From Clostridia bacterium (GTDB taxonomy: Bacteria > Bacillota > Clostridia > Christensenellales > Borkfalkiaceae): DNA of 64,000 nt. Under the pieces are notes generated by a model. That model was not told the origin of the DNA, made no database searches, and was given only the letters and a program-made list of their open reading frames with translations. Shown in pieces: positions 42,492 to 51,579 of the stretch. The position numbers were made by a program, and so were the translations under genes. Each line of letters begins with the position of its first letter. Position 1 is the stretch's first letter. The stretch lies in the NCBI GenBank assembly GCA_017536205.1, contig JAFXHX010000011.1, positions 24,835 to 88,834 on the forward strand, in the 5' to 3' direction.

Positions 42492-43850
42492 TTATTCAAA
42501 TAAGCGTTTTTTCTCGTTAATTATTACGTCAACTTTGTCAATATACGTTTTTATATCTTTTGGAGAGCCGTAACGTTCTATTCTGTTTTCGCTTGCAATT
42601 ACCCTTTTTGAAACGGCGTTTGCGCCACAAGCATAGTTGGTGCTAGTTTCTTCCATAACGTCAACGTTATAAACGCACTCTTCACCCTTTTTAGCGTAAC
42701 CAACGTTTTCAAGGTTGCCTTTTGCGTATTTTTGCCTATATAGATAATACGGATTATAGCCGTTTTTAGTAAGTTCGCTATACGAGTAATCTATCATCTC
42801 GTCGATATCGCTTGCTTCTAGCCTTAACGTTTCGGTTTTTAAAACGCTACCCTTTTTCAAGCAAAGCGTGTGAACGGTTACGTTTTCGGGGTTTAGTTTT
42901 ATTGCTTCGTTTAGCGAATATTTAAAGTCGTTAAGCGTTTCGCCCGTAAGCCCTGCAATAAGGTCGCAATTTATTTTAAAACCATAACTTTTCGCAAGGA
43001 AAAACTTACTTTTTATATCGCTAGAAGTGTGTTTTCTTCCTATAAGCTCAAGCGTTTTATCGTTGAAAGTTTGCGGGTTAACACACACTCTCGTAACGCC
43101 GTATTTTGCCATAATTTCAAGTTTTTCTTTCGTAATAACGTCGGGTCTGCCTGCTTCTACGGTGAACTCTACACCACTTGGTACTTTGTTTTTTACCGCC
43201 TTTAACACGCTTTCAAAATGTTCGTTTGATAAACAAACGGGCGTGCCACCGCCAACGTAAACACTTCTAACGTTTTCAAGATTTTCAAGGGCGTTTATCT
43301 CTTTAATTAAACTTTCAACGTAGCCGTTTATTAGTTTTGTTTTTGATATAATTTCAGAAACGAACGAACAATACAAGCACCTTGACGGGCAAAACGGAAT
43401 ACCTATAAACAGCCCTGAATATTCGCTATTTTTATCGTAAAATGATTTTTGAACGTTTAAAACGTCTTTAACAAGGCGTATTTTTTTAGGCGAAACCTTA
43501 AAAATACTTGTGAAATCCCTTTCAAAATTATCGCCTAAATCTCTTGCCATTTTAACGGGGCGAATACCCGTTAACGCACCCCAAGTGAGTGAAATGCCCA
43601 AATAATCTTCAAGCGAAGTGTATAGCGCAAGTTTAGAAAACCTTTTTTCATAGCGCTTTAATTCAAGCGTGTTTTTAGGGGTAAACTCGTTTTTATAACT
43701 GTAACTTTTGCCGTTTATAGTTATATCGTCGAAAAACTCACTTTCTGCTTGCGACTGAAAGTGAGTAATTTCAAGCCCTTCGCCCGTACAAAACTCGAAG
43801 AGCACTTCGTATAAATCTTTAACGTAATCTTGCCTGTTAGTGGTTATCAT
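42492..43850 (-). CDS. hemZ: HemZ, oxygen-independent coproporphyrinogen III oxidase-like radical SAM enzyme
   Basis: A 452-residue radical SAM protein with CPSRCLYCSF (CxxxCxxC, residues 153-160) for the [4Fe-4S]-SAM cluster, VYVGGGTPVCL near 200 and INCDLIAGLTGET near 293. The extra N-terminal domain of about 145 residues is typical of HemZ and separates it from HemN and HemW. The gene position after rel and an MBL-fold gene is the HemZ position in Clostridia. True coproporphyrinogen oxidase activity of HemZ proteins is uncertain; no other heme gene is in the window. The start overlaps the preceding gene by 14 bases. Confidence 0.88.
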   Translation of the reverse strand: MITTNRQDYVKDLYEVLFEFCTGEGLEITHFQSQAESEFFDDITINGKSYSYKNEFTPKNTLELKRYEKRFSKLALYTSLEDYLGISLTWGALTGIRPVKMARDLGDNFERDFTSIFKVSPKKIRLVKDVLNVQKSFYDKNSEYSGLFIGIPFCPSRCLYCSFVSEIISKTKLINGYVESLIKEINALENLENVRSVYVGGGTPVCLSNEHFESVLKAVKNKVPSGVEFTVEAGRPDVITKEKLEIMAKYGVTRVCVNPQTFNDKTLELIGRKHTSSDIKSKFFLAKSYGFKINCDLIAGLTGETLNDFKYSLNEAIKLNPENVTVHTLCLKKGSVLKTETLRLEASDIDEMIDYSYSELTKNGYNPYYLYRQKYAKGNLENVGYAKKGEECVYNVDVMEETSTNYACGANAVSKRVIASENRIERYGSPKDIKTYIDKVDVIINEKKRLFE

Positions 43851-44460
43851 AATAGTACTTTATAGGGTTTAACTCTATCTCTTTATCAATAGTGGTTTCT
43901 TCGCCGTGCCCAGAATACACGGTGCACCCCTTATACTTAAATAGTTTTTTAATAGACGTAATAAGTTCGCTTAAATTGCCACCTATAAAATCAACCCTAC
44001 CAAAACTTCCGCTAAATAGCGTATCGCCCGTAAAAAGCTTGTTTTCTATTTTATAAGTAACACCGCCTTTGGTGTGACCTGGCGTTTTAATAACTTCAAT
44101 AGTAAAGCCGTTTATTGAAAGCGTTTCGCCACCTTGTAGGGTTTTATAAACGTTAAACGGCTCTACGCTACCACCAAACATTGTAGATAAGTTATATTCG
44201 CCACTTTGAACACCAACTAAATCGTCGCTTGAAATATAAACTTTTGCGCCACGCTTTTCAAAATATGAAACACCGCCCATATGGTCAAAATGCGAGTGGG
44301 TTAGCAAAATATCAGTAATTTCAAAGCCGTGTTTTAAGGCTTCTAACTGTAAAAACGAAGGCGTTCCACCTACGTCGATTGCAATGGCCTTTCTATCCTT
44401 ATTTATAATAATATAACAGTTGGCGCTTAAATCGCCTAGTGGGTAACGTAATATTTGCAT
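43837..44460 (-). CDS. MBL-fold metallo-hydrolase, glyoxalase II-like
   Basis: A 207-residue metallo-beta-lactamase-fold protein. THSHFDHMGG (HxHxDH, residues 55-60), TPGHTKGG (His near 130), FTGDTLF and a final His in SGHGEET supply two metal sites. This is the YqgX/GloB-like short hydrolase usually found next to rel and hemZ. The substrate is not known with certainty. It starts at the rel stop codon. Confidence 0.9.
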   Translation of the reverse strand: MQILRYPLGDLSANCYIIINKDRKAIAIDVGGTPSFLQLEALKHGFEITDILLTHSHFDHMGGVSYFEKRGAKVYISSDDLVGVQSGEYNLSTMFGGSVEPFNVYKTLQGGETLSINGFTIEVIKTPGHTKGGVTYKIENKLFTGDTLFSGSFGRVDFIGGNLSELITSIKKLFKYKGCTVYSGHGEETTIDKEIELNPIKYYYDNH

Positions 44461-46610
44461 TAGTTGTTATTCCTAAACACGTCGATAATGCTCTTGTCAG
44501 CTTGAACGAACTTTATAAAATTATCTAAATCGTCTTTCTTGTTAATTTTTAAAGTTATATCAACAACGGCAACGTGTTTTTTGTTATCTATTCTACCGTT
44601 AATTGCAAGTATGAACATATTAAACTTTGCGCACGCATTAGAAACTAGCGATAAAACTTGCGCGTCTTCTTTAGCGTTAATTCTTAAACTTGCAGTATAA
44701 CCTTCTTCGCCGGCTTTACCCGTCCAACTTGCTTCTAAAAAGCGGTTAGGGTCTTCTGCTCGCATATTAGGACAGTCTGCCCTATGCACGGCAACGCCCC
44801 TACCACGAGAAACGAAACCTATAATTTTATCGCCCGGAACGGGGTTACAGCAACGGGCAAACCTAACGAGTAGTCCGTCTACCCCTTTAATAGTAACGTC
44901 GCCCGTTGAGTGAACTACTTTTGCAGTTATTCCCGTTGGGTAATGGTTAACTTTGGGGCGATGTTCTTTTTTGTGAATATCTATAAGTTTAACGAGTATT
45001 TGGTTCACGCTAACTGCGCCCGAGCCAACGGCAATATACATTTCGTCTTGCCCCGTAAACGACATTTTTTCGCTAAGCCTAGAAAATGCATCGGCAGTTA
45101 AAAGTTCGCCAAAACTATATCCGCGGTTTTTGGCTTCAACTTCAAGCATTTGCTTGCCGAGTTTATTCATTTCGTCGGCTTTTTCTTTTTTATAGAAAGC
45201 CTTTATTTTAGCGCGTGCGGCGTTAGTTTTAACAAACTTAAGCCAGTCCCACGAAGGGCCTTTGGTGGTGTTTGAAGTTATAATTTCAACTATATCGCCA
45301 ACCTGAAGTACGGTAGTTAGTGGCACCATTTTGCCGTTTACCCTTGCGCCAACGCAACGGTTGCCTACTTGCGTGTGTATGCGATAAGCAAAATCGACGG
45401 GCGTACTATCTTTAACAAGGCTTACAACTTCGCCCTTTGGCGTAAACACTAAAAGTTCAGTGTTGTATATGTCGCCTTTTAAAGACTCTAAAAAGTCTTT
45501 ACTGTCTTTAAGACCACCCTGCCACTCCATAACTTCTCTAATCCAGCTTAAACGCTTATCGAAGTTATCGGTTGATGATTTTTGTTCTTTATACTGCCAG
45601 TGCGCTGCTATACCGTACTCTGCAGTGTTGTTCATTTCGTAAGTTCTAATTTGTATTTCAAATACCCTACCGAAAGTAGTTACTACCGTAGTGTGTAAAC
45701 TTTGGTACATATTTTCTTTGGGCATTGCAATATAGTCTTTAATGCGCCCCGGCATAGGAGCCCAGCGCTTGTGTATTTTACCAAGAAGTTCATAGCACTC
45801 GTCAACGGTGTTAACAAGCACTCTTACCGCCGTTAAATCGTAAATCTGGTCGAGCGTAAGGTTTTTCTTTTTCATCTTTTTATAGATGCTATAAAAGTGC
45901 TTGGGTCTGCCGAATACTTCGCCTTTAATATTGCTTTCAAAAATTATTCCACGAAGTTCGTCAACAACCTTTTTAACGAAGGCTTCACGCTCTTCGATTT
46001 TATGGTGAATATTTTCGGCAAGATATTCAAAGGCTTCGGGGTCGTTATACTTTAAGCATAGGTCTTCAAGTTCGCAGTTGAGTTTACTAATACCAAGCCT
46101 TCTTGCAAGTGGGGCGTAAATCTCAAGAGTTTCGTTAGCCATTCTAACTTGGCGCTCGTGCGATAAAAAGTTAAGCGAACGCATATTGTGAAGCCTATCT
46201 GCAAGTTTAATAATTATAACCCTTATATCGCTTGCCATTGAAACGAAAATCTTTTTAAAGTTTTCGGCTTGCTCTTCTTCTTTAGACTTAAACTCGATTT
46301 TATCTAGTTTAGTAACGCCTTCAACAAGCGCTAAAACTTCACTGCCAAACTCGCTTTCAATATCGCTTGCCGAAACGGGAGTATCTTCTAAAACGTCATG
46401 CAAAAAGGCTGCAACGATGGTTGCATAGTCCATTTTTAACCCTATGAGTATTTGCGCAACCGAACACGGATGAGTAAAGTATTCTTCGCCCGACGCTCGC
46501 TTTTGGTTTTTGTGCGCATCTTTTGCAAAATGATAGGCTTTTGCAAGGATTTTTACTTCTTCTTCGGGATATATTTTATTTATTTCATCAAGTACGTTAA
46601 GTGCGCTCAA
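44460..46610 (-). CDS. rel: bifunctional (p)ppGpp synthetase/hydrolase Rel
   Basis: A 716-residue RelA/SpoT homologue of full length. The hydrolase HD domain has FLHDVLEDT (residues 70-77); the synthetase domain has FYSIYKKMKKKNLTLDQIYDL near 240; then a TGS domain (LVFTPKGEVVSLVKDSTPVDFA, near 390) and a C-terminal ACT domain. Both active sites look intact. It starts with TTG at 46610, 7 bases after CGGAG; the next Met is inside the HD domain, so TTG is the real start. The stop of recJ is 1 base upstream. A weak start codon may keep synthesis low. Confidence 0.96.
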   Translation of the reverse strand: MSALNVLDEINKIYPEEEVKILAKAYHFAKDAHKNQKRASGEEYFTHPCSVAQILIGLKMDYATIVAAFLHDVLEDTPVSASDIESEFGSEVLALVEGVTKLDKIEFKSKEEEQAENFKKIFVSMASDIRVIIIKLADRLHNMRSLNFLSHERQVRMANETLEIYAPLARRLGISKLNCELEDLCLKYNDPEAFEYLAENIHHKIEEREAFVKKVVDELRGIIFESNIKGEVFGRPKHFYSIYKKMKKKNLTLDQIYDLTAVRVLVNTVDECYELLGKIHKRWAPMPGRIKDYIAMPKENMYQSLHTTVVTTFGRVFEIQIRTYEMNNTAEYGIAAHWQYKEQKSSTDNFDKRLSWIREVMEWQGGLKDSKDFLESLKGDIYNTELLVFTPKGEVVSLVKDSTPVDFAYRIHTQVGNRCVGARVNGKMVPLTTVLQVGDIVEIITSNTTKGPSWDWLKFVKTNAARAKIKAFYKKEKADEMNKLGKQMLEVEAKNRGYSFGELLTADAFSRLSEKMSFTGQDEMYIAVGSGAVSVNQILVKLIDIHKKEHRPKVNHYPTGITAKVVHSTGDVTIKGVDGLLVRFARCCNPVPGDKIIGFVSRGRGVAVHRADCPNMRAEDPNRFLEASWTGKAGEEGYTASLRINAKEDAQVLSLVSNACAKFNMFILAINGRIDNKKHVAVVDITLKINKKDDLDNFIKFVQADKSIIDVFRNNN

Positions 46611-46611
46611 A

Positions 46612-48906
46612 TTAGTTCTCCGATAAAAGTTTTTGATATATTTTTGAAAGGGTTAGTTCTTTTTTAACGGTTCTATCAATAAAAACAACTTCTTTTTCTA
46701 TTATAAAGCCAAGTTCTATAAACGTTTCTATTGCAACGGTTTTAAAAATAGTACTGCTAAAATTATCGCTTATAGCCAAACTTTCAACCGTTTCGGGTGA
46801 AGTTTTAATTTTAGAAACGATTTCTTTAAACACTTCGCCAAACGCTTCGCGCGATGGAATTACGCTTGATAAATCAAACGAAGGCACGCTTGATACAACT
46901 TGTGTTTGACCTTTAAAGCGCTGTGGAAGGGCAAGCGGTTTATCTACAAACACAACCGTTTTATATTCGCTTAAATCAAGCGAGTTTACGTCTGCCCCGA
47001 TAATAACGGCGTTTTTTCCACCCCTTGAAGTTAGCGTTAAGGGGTTTTGTTCAAAACTAGAAAGTTTGCTAAAAAGATTAATATTTTCGGGATTAGTTGC
47101 TATAAAAACGGTTGAAAAACCGTGTTCGTCGGCATTTTCGATTATACTTTCAATTTCTTGTTTTGAAAGCGTTTTAACGCCACTTATAGGCTCGCCGCTA
47201 GCCATTTGCTTAACGGCGTTTCTAAGCGCAACAAAATTAAAAGTTTTGCTAGCGCCTATATCGTAACAAACGTTTTTAATTATGCCTTTAACGTATTCCC
47301 TGCCGTTGTATTCTAAAAGCGAACTTTCAAATAAAACGTTTTTGAACACGCTAGAATTAAGCGGTGAAAGCGCCGAAACTCCGTTAAAATACATAAGGTC
47401 GATATACGGGGTTTTAACGTTTAAATGCACCGAGCCTTCTTTTATCGGCTTTGCTTCAACACTACTTGCGCTTATCATAAAAAGCGGTTTGTTGTTTCCC
47501 GTTCCAAAAGGCTCTAAAAGGGCAATTTCTTTTGCCGTGCGAAGTGTAAAGCGCCCGTCTATAACGGCGTCGACGTGCGCAGTTTTTTCAAACGCATCTT
47601 TAGAATAAGTTTTGCAAACGTAACTTGCAAGCCTTTCGCTAAATGCGATTATATTTTCTTCTTTAATACCAACTCCCGCCGCCTGCGCATGCCCGCCAAA
47701 CTCAGTTAAAAGGTCTGCGCAACTAGATATTGCTTCGTAAACGTTAACGTCGCCAAGCGAACGCGCCGAGCCGTGATAACCACCTTCAGTTTCGGCAAGT
47801 AGCACGGTGGGAAGCCTATATTCTTCGGCAAGCCTAGCGGCAACTATTCCAAGCAAACCGCCTTTCCAAGTTTTATCGTATAGAACGATTGCGCCCGACG
47901 GAATGCCCGAAATGGTAAGTTTTTGTTTAGCTGATTTATATAAGTCTTCACACTCTTGTTGGCGCTGTGCGTTATATACTACCAATTTTTGAAGTAATTC
48001 GTTTCTTTCAAACTTATCGCTTGATAAAAAGAACCGAAGCGCCGAATAAGCATCGCCCATTCTGCCTGCGGCGTTAATTCTTGGCGCAACCGAAAAGGCA
48101 AGCGAAGTTGCAGTAATTTCTTTTACGCCCGAAATTGCAATTAGTTCGTTTACGGGAACTAATGCGTTTCCACTTTTAATAAGGTCGAGCCCAAGTTTTA
48201 CAAGGCTTCTGTTTTCGCCTATAAGGGGCATACTGTCGGCAATAGTTGCTATGGCAACTAAATCTAAATAGCGGTTTGCTAAATCGCCTATTAAAGCATA
48301 GGCAAGTTTATATGCAACACCCGTTCCAGAAAGCCCGTCGAACGGGTATGGACTACACTTGCAACTAATAACCGTTGTATCAGGAAGTTCAGTGGGAAGT
48401 TCGTGGTGGTCGGTTATAATAACGTCAACCCCAAGGTCTTTAAGATATTCAACTTCTTCTTTTGCGCTTACGCCACAGTCAACGGTAATTAAAAGGTCGG
48501 GCAAAACGTTTTCTATTACTTCGTTTAAAACTCCTTCGCTTAAACCGTATCCATTATCTCTTTCGGGAATAACGGTAATAGCGTCAATCCCGTAAACTTT
48601 TAAAGCGTTATAAAGTAGTGTCGTTGCGCATATACCGTCGGCATCGTAATCGCCGAAAATAACTACCGTTTCGCCGTTTTGCCTAGCAATGCTAATTCGC
48701 TCAACGGCAACGCCCATATCGTTTAAAAGGTAAGGCGATAAAAGTTTATCTTCACCGGGGGACAAAAAGTCGTTAATCTTTTGAGCCGTGTCTATCCCAC
48801 GGGAATAAAGTATGCTAGCCGTAACGTTTAAAACACCCGTTAAAGTGGCCAATTCGTTTATAGTATTAAGTTGTTCTTGAGTGTAATTTTTAACGGTTAT
48901 TTTCAT
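46612..48906 (-). CDS. recJ: single-strand DNA exonuclease RecJ
   Basis: A 764-residue protein with the DHH motifs VIFGDYDADGICAT (residues 72-85), LLITVDCGVSA and IITDHHELP near 146, then DHHA1 (GGHAQAAGVG near 400) and an OB-fold. The C-terminal extension of about 200 residues is as in Bacillota RecJ. It degrades single-stranded DNA 5' to 3' in repair. The ribosome binding site is weak and no promoter was seen between it and the secF terminator, so expression may depend on readthrough. Confidence 0.95.
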   Translation of the reverse strand: MKITVKNYTQEQLNTINELATLTGVLNVTASILYSRGIDTAQKINDFLSPGEDKLLSPYLLNDMGVAVERISIARQNGETVVIFGDYDADGICATTLLYNALKVYGIDAITVIPERDNGYGLSEGVLNEVIENVLPDLLITVDCGVSAKEEVEYLKDLGVDVIITDHHELPTELPDTTVISCKCSPYPFDGLSGTGVAYKLAYALIGDLANRYLDLVAIATIADSMPLIGENRSLVKLGLDLIKSGNALVPVNELIAISGVKEITATSLAFSVAPRINAAGRMGDAYSALRFFLSSDKFERNELLQKLVVYNAQRQQECEDLYKSAKQKLTISGIPSGAIVLYDKTWKGGLLGIVAARLAEEYRLPTVLLAETEGGYHGSARSLGDVNVYEAISSCADLLTEFGGHAQAAGVGIKEENIIAFSERLASYVCKTYSKDAFEKTAHVDAVIDGRFTLRTAKEIALLEPFGTGNNKPLFMISASSVEAKPIKEGSVHLNVKTPYIDLMYFNGVSALSPLNSSVFKNVLFESSLLEYNGREYVKGIIKNVCYDIGASKTFNFVALRNAVKQMASGEPISGVKTLSKQEIESIIENADEHGFSTVFIATNPENINLFSKLSSFEQNPLTLTSRGGKNAVIIGADVNSLDLSEYKTVVFVDKPLALPQRFKGQTQVVSSVPSFDLSSVIPSREAFGEVFKEIVSKIKTSPETVESLAISDNFSSTIFKTVAIETFIELGFIIEKEVVFIDRTVKKELTLSKIYQKLLSEN

Positions 48907-48938
48907 AATTAAACGGCTTTGGTATTAAAAAATGCAAA

Positions 48939-48964
48939 AACAGACGGGAGTTCTCCCGTCTGTT
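48939..48964 (-). terminator. intrinsic terminator of secD-secF
   Basis: AACAGACGGGAG and CTCCCGTCTGTT, a 10-base GC-rich stem followed on the minus strand by TTTTTGCATTTTTT. It lies between secF and recJ. Confidence 0.85.
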
Positions 48965-48969
48965 AAGGT

Positions 48970-50028
48970 TTAGTTTGCTGATTTGGCTTTTTTAGCACTT
49001 TCTTTAATTTTGCTTGCAAGTTTGCGAAGGTATACCCAAATAGACGCCGAAAGGAACACGGAAGAATAAGTTCCTGCTAAAAGACCGAATATTATGGGAA
49101 GCGCAAACTCTTCCATAGTGGTTATGCCCATTACAGCGCAAACGACTGCAAGAACAACTATAACTGCAAGAGTCGTAAGCGTTGTTAAAATAGACCTACC
49201 AAGCGTATCGGCAATAGATTTGTTTGCTATATCACTATCGCTTAAATCTTTCATAGAATCGAGTTTAGAAACTTCTCTTATTCTATCGAATATTACGATT
49301 GTAGCGTTTATTGAATAACCAACGATAGTAATTACCGCCGCTATAAACGTGGTGTTTACTTGTATTTGGAATATCGTAGTAAGCGCAATCATTACGAGCA
49401 CGTCGTGAAGGAGTGCAATTACTGCAGCAATACCCGAAGTAAGCGTAAAGCGGAAACCGATATATATAAGCATTATAACTACTGCTACTGCGGTTGCCCA
49501 AATTGCGTTTGATAAAAGTTTTTTCGATGTTGAGCCGTTAACGATGTTAGCAGAAACTTCAACGCCTTCAAACTCTGCGTTATACGTTTCAACTGCTTGC
49601 CTTATTTTATAAACAAGCCCGTCTTCATAAGAGTTTTCTTCAGTTCCTTCTATCTTTTCTAGGAAAGCCCTTTGCTCGTCTTCTGATTTTGAACTAACTT
49701 TTTTGCCACCTACTTCGTATTCAAGACCAACTTCTAAAATAGTGTTGCTATCGCCCGACCAACGGGTTGAGCCGATAGAAAAGCCTTCGCCCGTAATAAC
49801 GCTTGAAACTTCATCTATAAGTTCAGTTTTAAGGTTTGGGTTGTTTGAAAGATATTCGCCGAAGTCAACGTTAACTTTTGCGCCACCTGCAAAGTCAATA
49901 CCAACGTTCATACCTACGCCAGGTATAAGCATTAGAATTAGTCCTACAAGCAATATAGCAAGTGATATGGGGGCAAAGTATTTAAACTTTTCAACTATTT
50001 TAAGTTTTAAATCTTTAAGCTTCTTCAT
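48970..50028 (-). CDS. secF: protein translocase subunit SecF
   Basis: About 352 residues from the ATG at 50028, which follows GGGAGGTG; the longer frame to 50055 is unlikely. Membrane segment 1 is near residue 22, the GIDFAGG signature near 50, and five segments from about 175 on, including VGYSINATIVIFDRIRE near 235. SecF works with SecD to drive late protein export using the proton or sodium gradient. The start overlaps the end of secD by 14 bases. Confidence 0.95.
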   Translation of the reverse strand: MKKLKDLKLKIVEKFKYFAPISLAILLVGLILMLIPGVGMNVGIDFAGGAKVNVDFGEYLSNNPNLKTELIDEVSSVITGEGFSIGSTRWSGDSNTILEVGLEYEVGGKKVSSKSEDEQRAFLEKIEGTEENSYEDGLVYKIRQAVETYNAEFEGVEVSANIVNGSTSKKLLSNAIWATAVAVVIMLIYIGFRFTLTSGIAAVIALLHDVLVMIALTTIFQIQVNTTFIAAVITIVGYSINATIVIFDRIREVSKLDSMKDLSDSDIANKSIADTLGRSILTTLTTLAVIVVLAVVCAVMGITTMEEFALPIIFGLLAGTYSSVFLSASIWVYLRKLASKIKESAKKAKSAN

Positions 50029-51319
50029 CTTCAAGCACCTCCCTTTTAAGAGCAAAGAAGGAAGGCTTGCCCTCGCTAATATTAAATAAAAGTTTTACGA
50101 TAAATCTCGTAATAACGATTGCCGTAAACATTGAAAGCAATATACCAACTAAAAGGGTTATTGCAAAGCCCTTAATTGAGCCGGGGCACAAAATCCAAAG
50201 TACGATAGCGGCAAGCACGGTTGTAATATTAGAGTCAAATATAGTTATAAACGCGCGTTTAAAACCAACGTTAATTGCAGAAGTAACGGTTTTACCGTTT
50301 GCGTATTCTTCTTTAATTCTTTCAAAGATAATAACGTTTGCGTCAACCGCCATACCTATTGAAAGTATAACGCCCGCAATACCGGGAAGAGTAAGTTGTA
50401 CCCAAGGAATAAGCGCAAGTAACACAACTAAAAGCACGGTGTAAATAGAAAGTGCGATAGAAGATGCAACGCCTAAACCACGGTAGTTAAGAATCATAAT
50501 AATAAATACTATAACTAAACCGATAGCACCTGCAATTACGCTTGCAGGGAGTGCGTTTTCGCCAAGAGTTGCACTAATTTTGTTTGAAGACGCTAACTCG
50601 AACTCAAGCTCTAACCTACCGCCCTTTATAATTGCGGCGATGTTGCTTGCTTCTTCAGGAGTTGCAATGCCTGTAATTTGAGCGCTTTCGCTTGTTATTT
50701 GCTCGTTAACCGTAGGTGCTGAAACGACTTCACCGTCAAGTTTAATATAAAGTTGCTTGCTAGTAAGTGCTGCAGTTGCTTCACTGAACTTTTTAGTGCC
50801 TTGCTGGGTAAACTTTAATTGAACGATTGGCTCACCGTCTTGGTCGTAACCTGCCTGGCAATCTGCAATGTCAGCCCCTTCTAAATATACGGTACCCGAC
50901 GAATCTTCAAACGTGAGTTTACCGGCAGAACCTATAACTTCAAGTACTTCTTCTGCATTGTCAACTTCAGGGATTTCAACCCTTATTTCTCTTGAAGCGC
51001 CTATACCTTGAATAGTTATAGTTGCTTCGGTGTAGCCTTTATTTTCAAGACGTGCTTGTAAAATATCGACAGCGCTTTCAAAAAGTTCGTCAATATCAGC
51101 GTTTTCTTGCCCCTCGTCAAGTTTAGGTGTTAACACGCCGACGTAACCACCTTTAAGGTCGATACCCAAGCCTATCGTACTGCCGATTGAATTGAAATCT
51201 TTTATACCGTTCTCAATAAACTTGGGAAGGGGAAAAGTATTGCAAAAATCAGCCACGCCAAGAATTGCCGTGAATAATACGATAACTGCAAGTATTATAG
51301 CAGATTTTACCTTCTTCAT
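50015..51319 (-). CDS. secD: protein translocase subunit SecD
   Basis: About 435 residues from the ATG at 51319 (MKKVKSAIILAVIVLF), with GGAGG 5 bases upstream; the frame to 51379 is rejected because the promoter lies there. GLGIDLKGGYVG near 56 is the SecD D1 motif, followed by the periplasmic P1 domain and five membrane segments from about 260, with VDANVIIFERIKEE near 355. It forms SecDF with the next gene. YajC is not in the window. Confidence 0.95.
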   Translation of the reverse strand: MKKVKSAIILAVIVLFTAILGVADFCNTFPLPKFIENGIKDFNSIGSTIGLGIDLKGGYVGVLTPKLDEGQENADIDELFESAVDILQARLENKGYTEATITIQGIGASREIRVEIPEVDNAEEVLEVIGSAGKLTFEDSSGTVYLEGADIADCQAGYDQDGEPIVQLKFTQQGTKKFSEATAALTSKQLYIKLDGEVVSAPTVNEQITSESAQITGIATPEEASNIAAIIKGGRLELEFELASSNKISATLGENALPASVIAGAIGLVIVFIIMILNYRGLGVASSIALSIYTVLLVVLLALIPWVQLTLPGIAGVILSIGMAVDANVIIFERIKEEYANGKTVTSAINVGFKRAFITIFDSNITTVLAAIVLWILCPGSIKGFAITLLVGILLSMFTAIVITRFIVKLLFNISEGKPSFFALKREVLEDEEA

Positions 51320-51381
51320 AATGCCTCCAAATAAGTCAAGCAGTAAATAACGACACAAAGCCATTATTACTATACTCATAT

Positions 51382-51410
51382 ATTATATATGTAAACTTTG
51401 TTTAAGTCAA
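51382..51410 (-). promoter_or_regulatory. secD promoter
   Basis: On the minus strand TTGACT (51405-51410), 17-base spacer, TATAAT (51382-51387), about 60 bases before the secD ATG. Confidence 0.72.
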
Positions 51411-51531
51411 TAAGTTTTTAAGTTTTTACACCCTATTTTTTAGTTATTTATGCACTTTTTACGGTTATAAGCGTGCAATTTTGCACTTTTATACTATTTT
51501 TTCTTTTATAAGAAAAAAGGCGTTATTTCGT

Positions 51532-51560
51532 TTGACTTTACTTAACAAAAGTACTAATAT
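51532..51560 (+). promoter_or_regulatory. promoter of the second MATE gene
   Basis: TTGACT (51532-51537), 17-base spacer, TAATAT (51555-51560), 19 bases before the start codon. The 5' leader is therefore very short, and the start has only a weak ribosome binding site (AAAAGG). Confidence 0.65.
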
Positions 51561-51579
51561 TTATTAAAAGGTTTTTACT

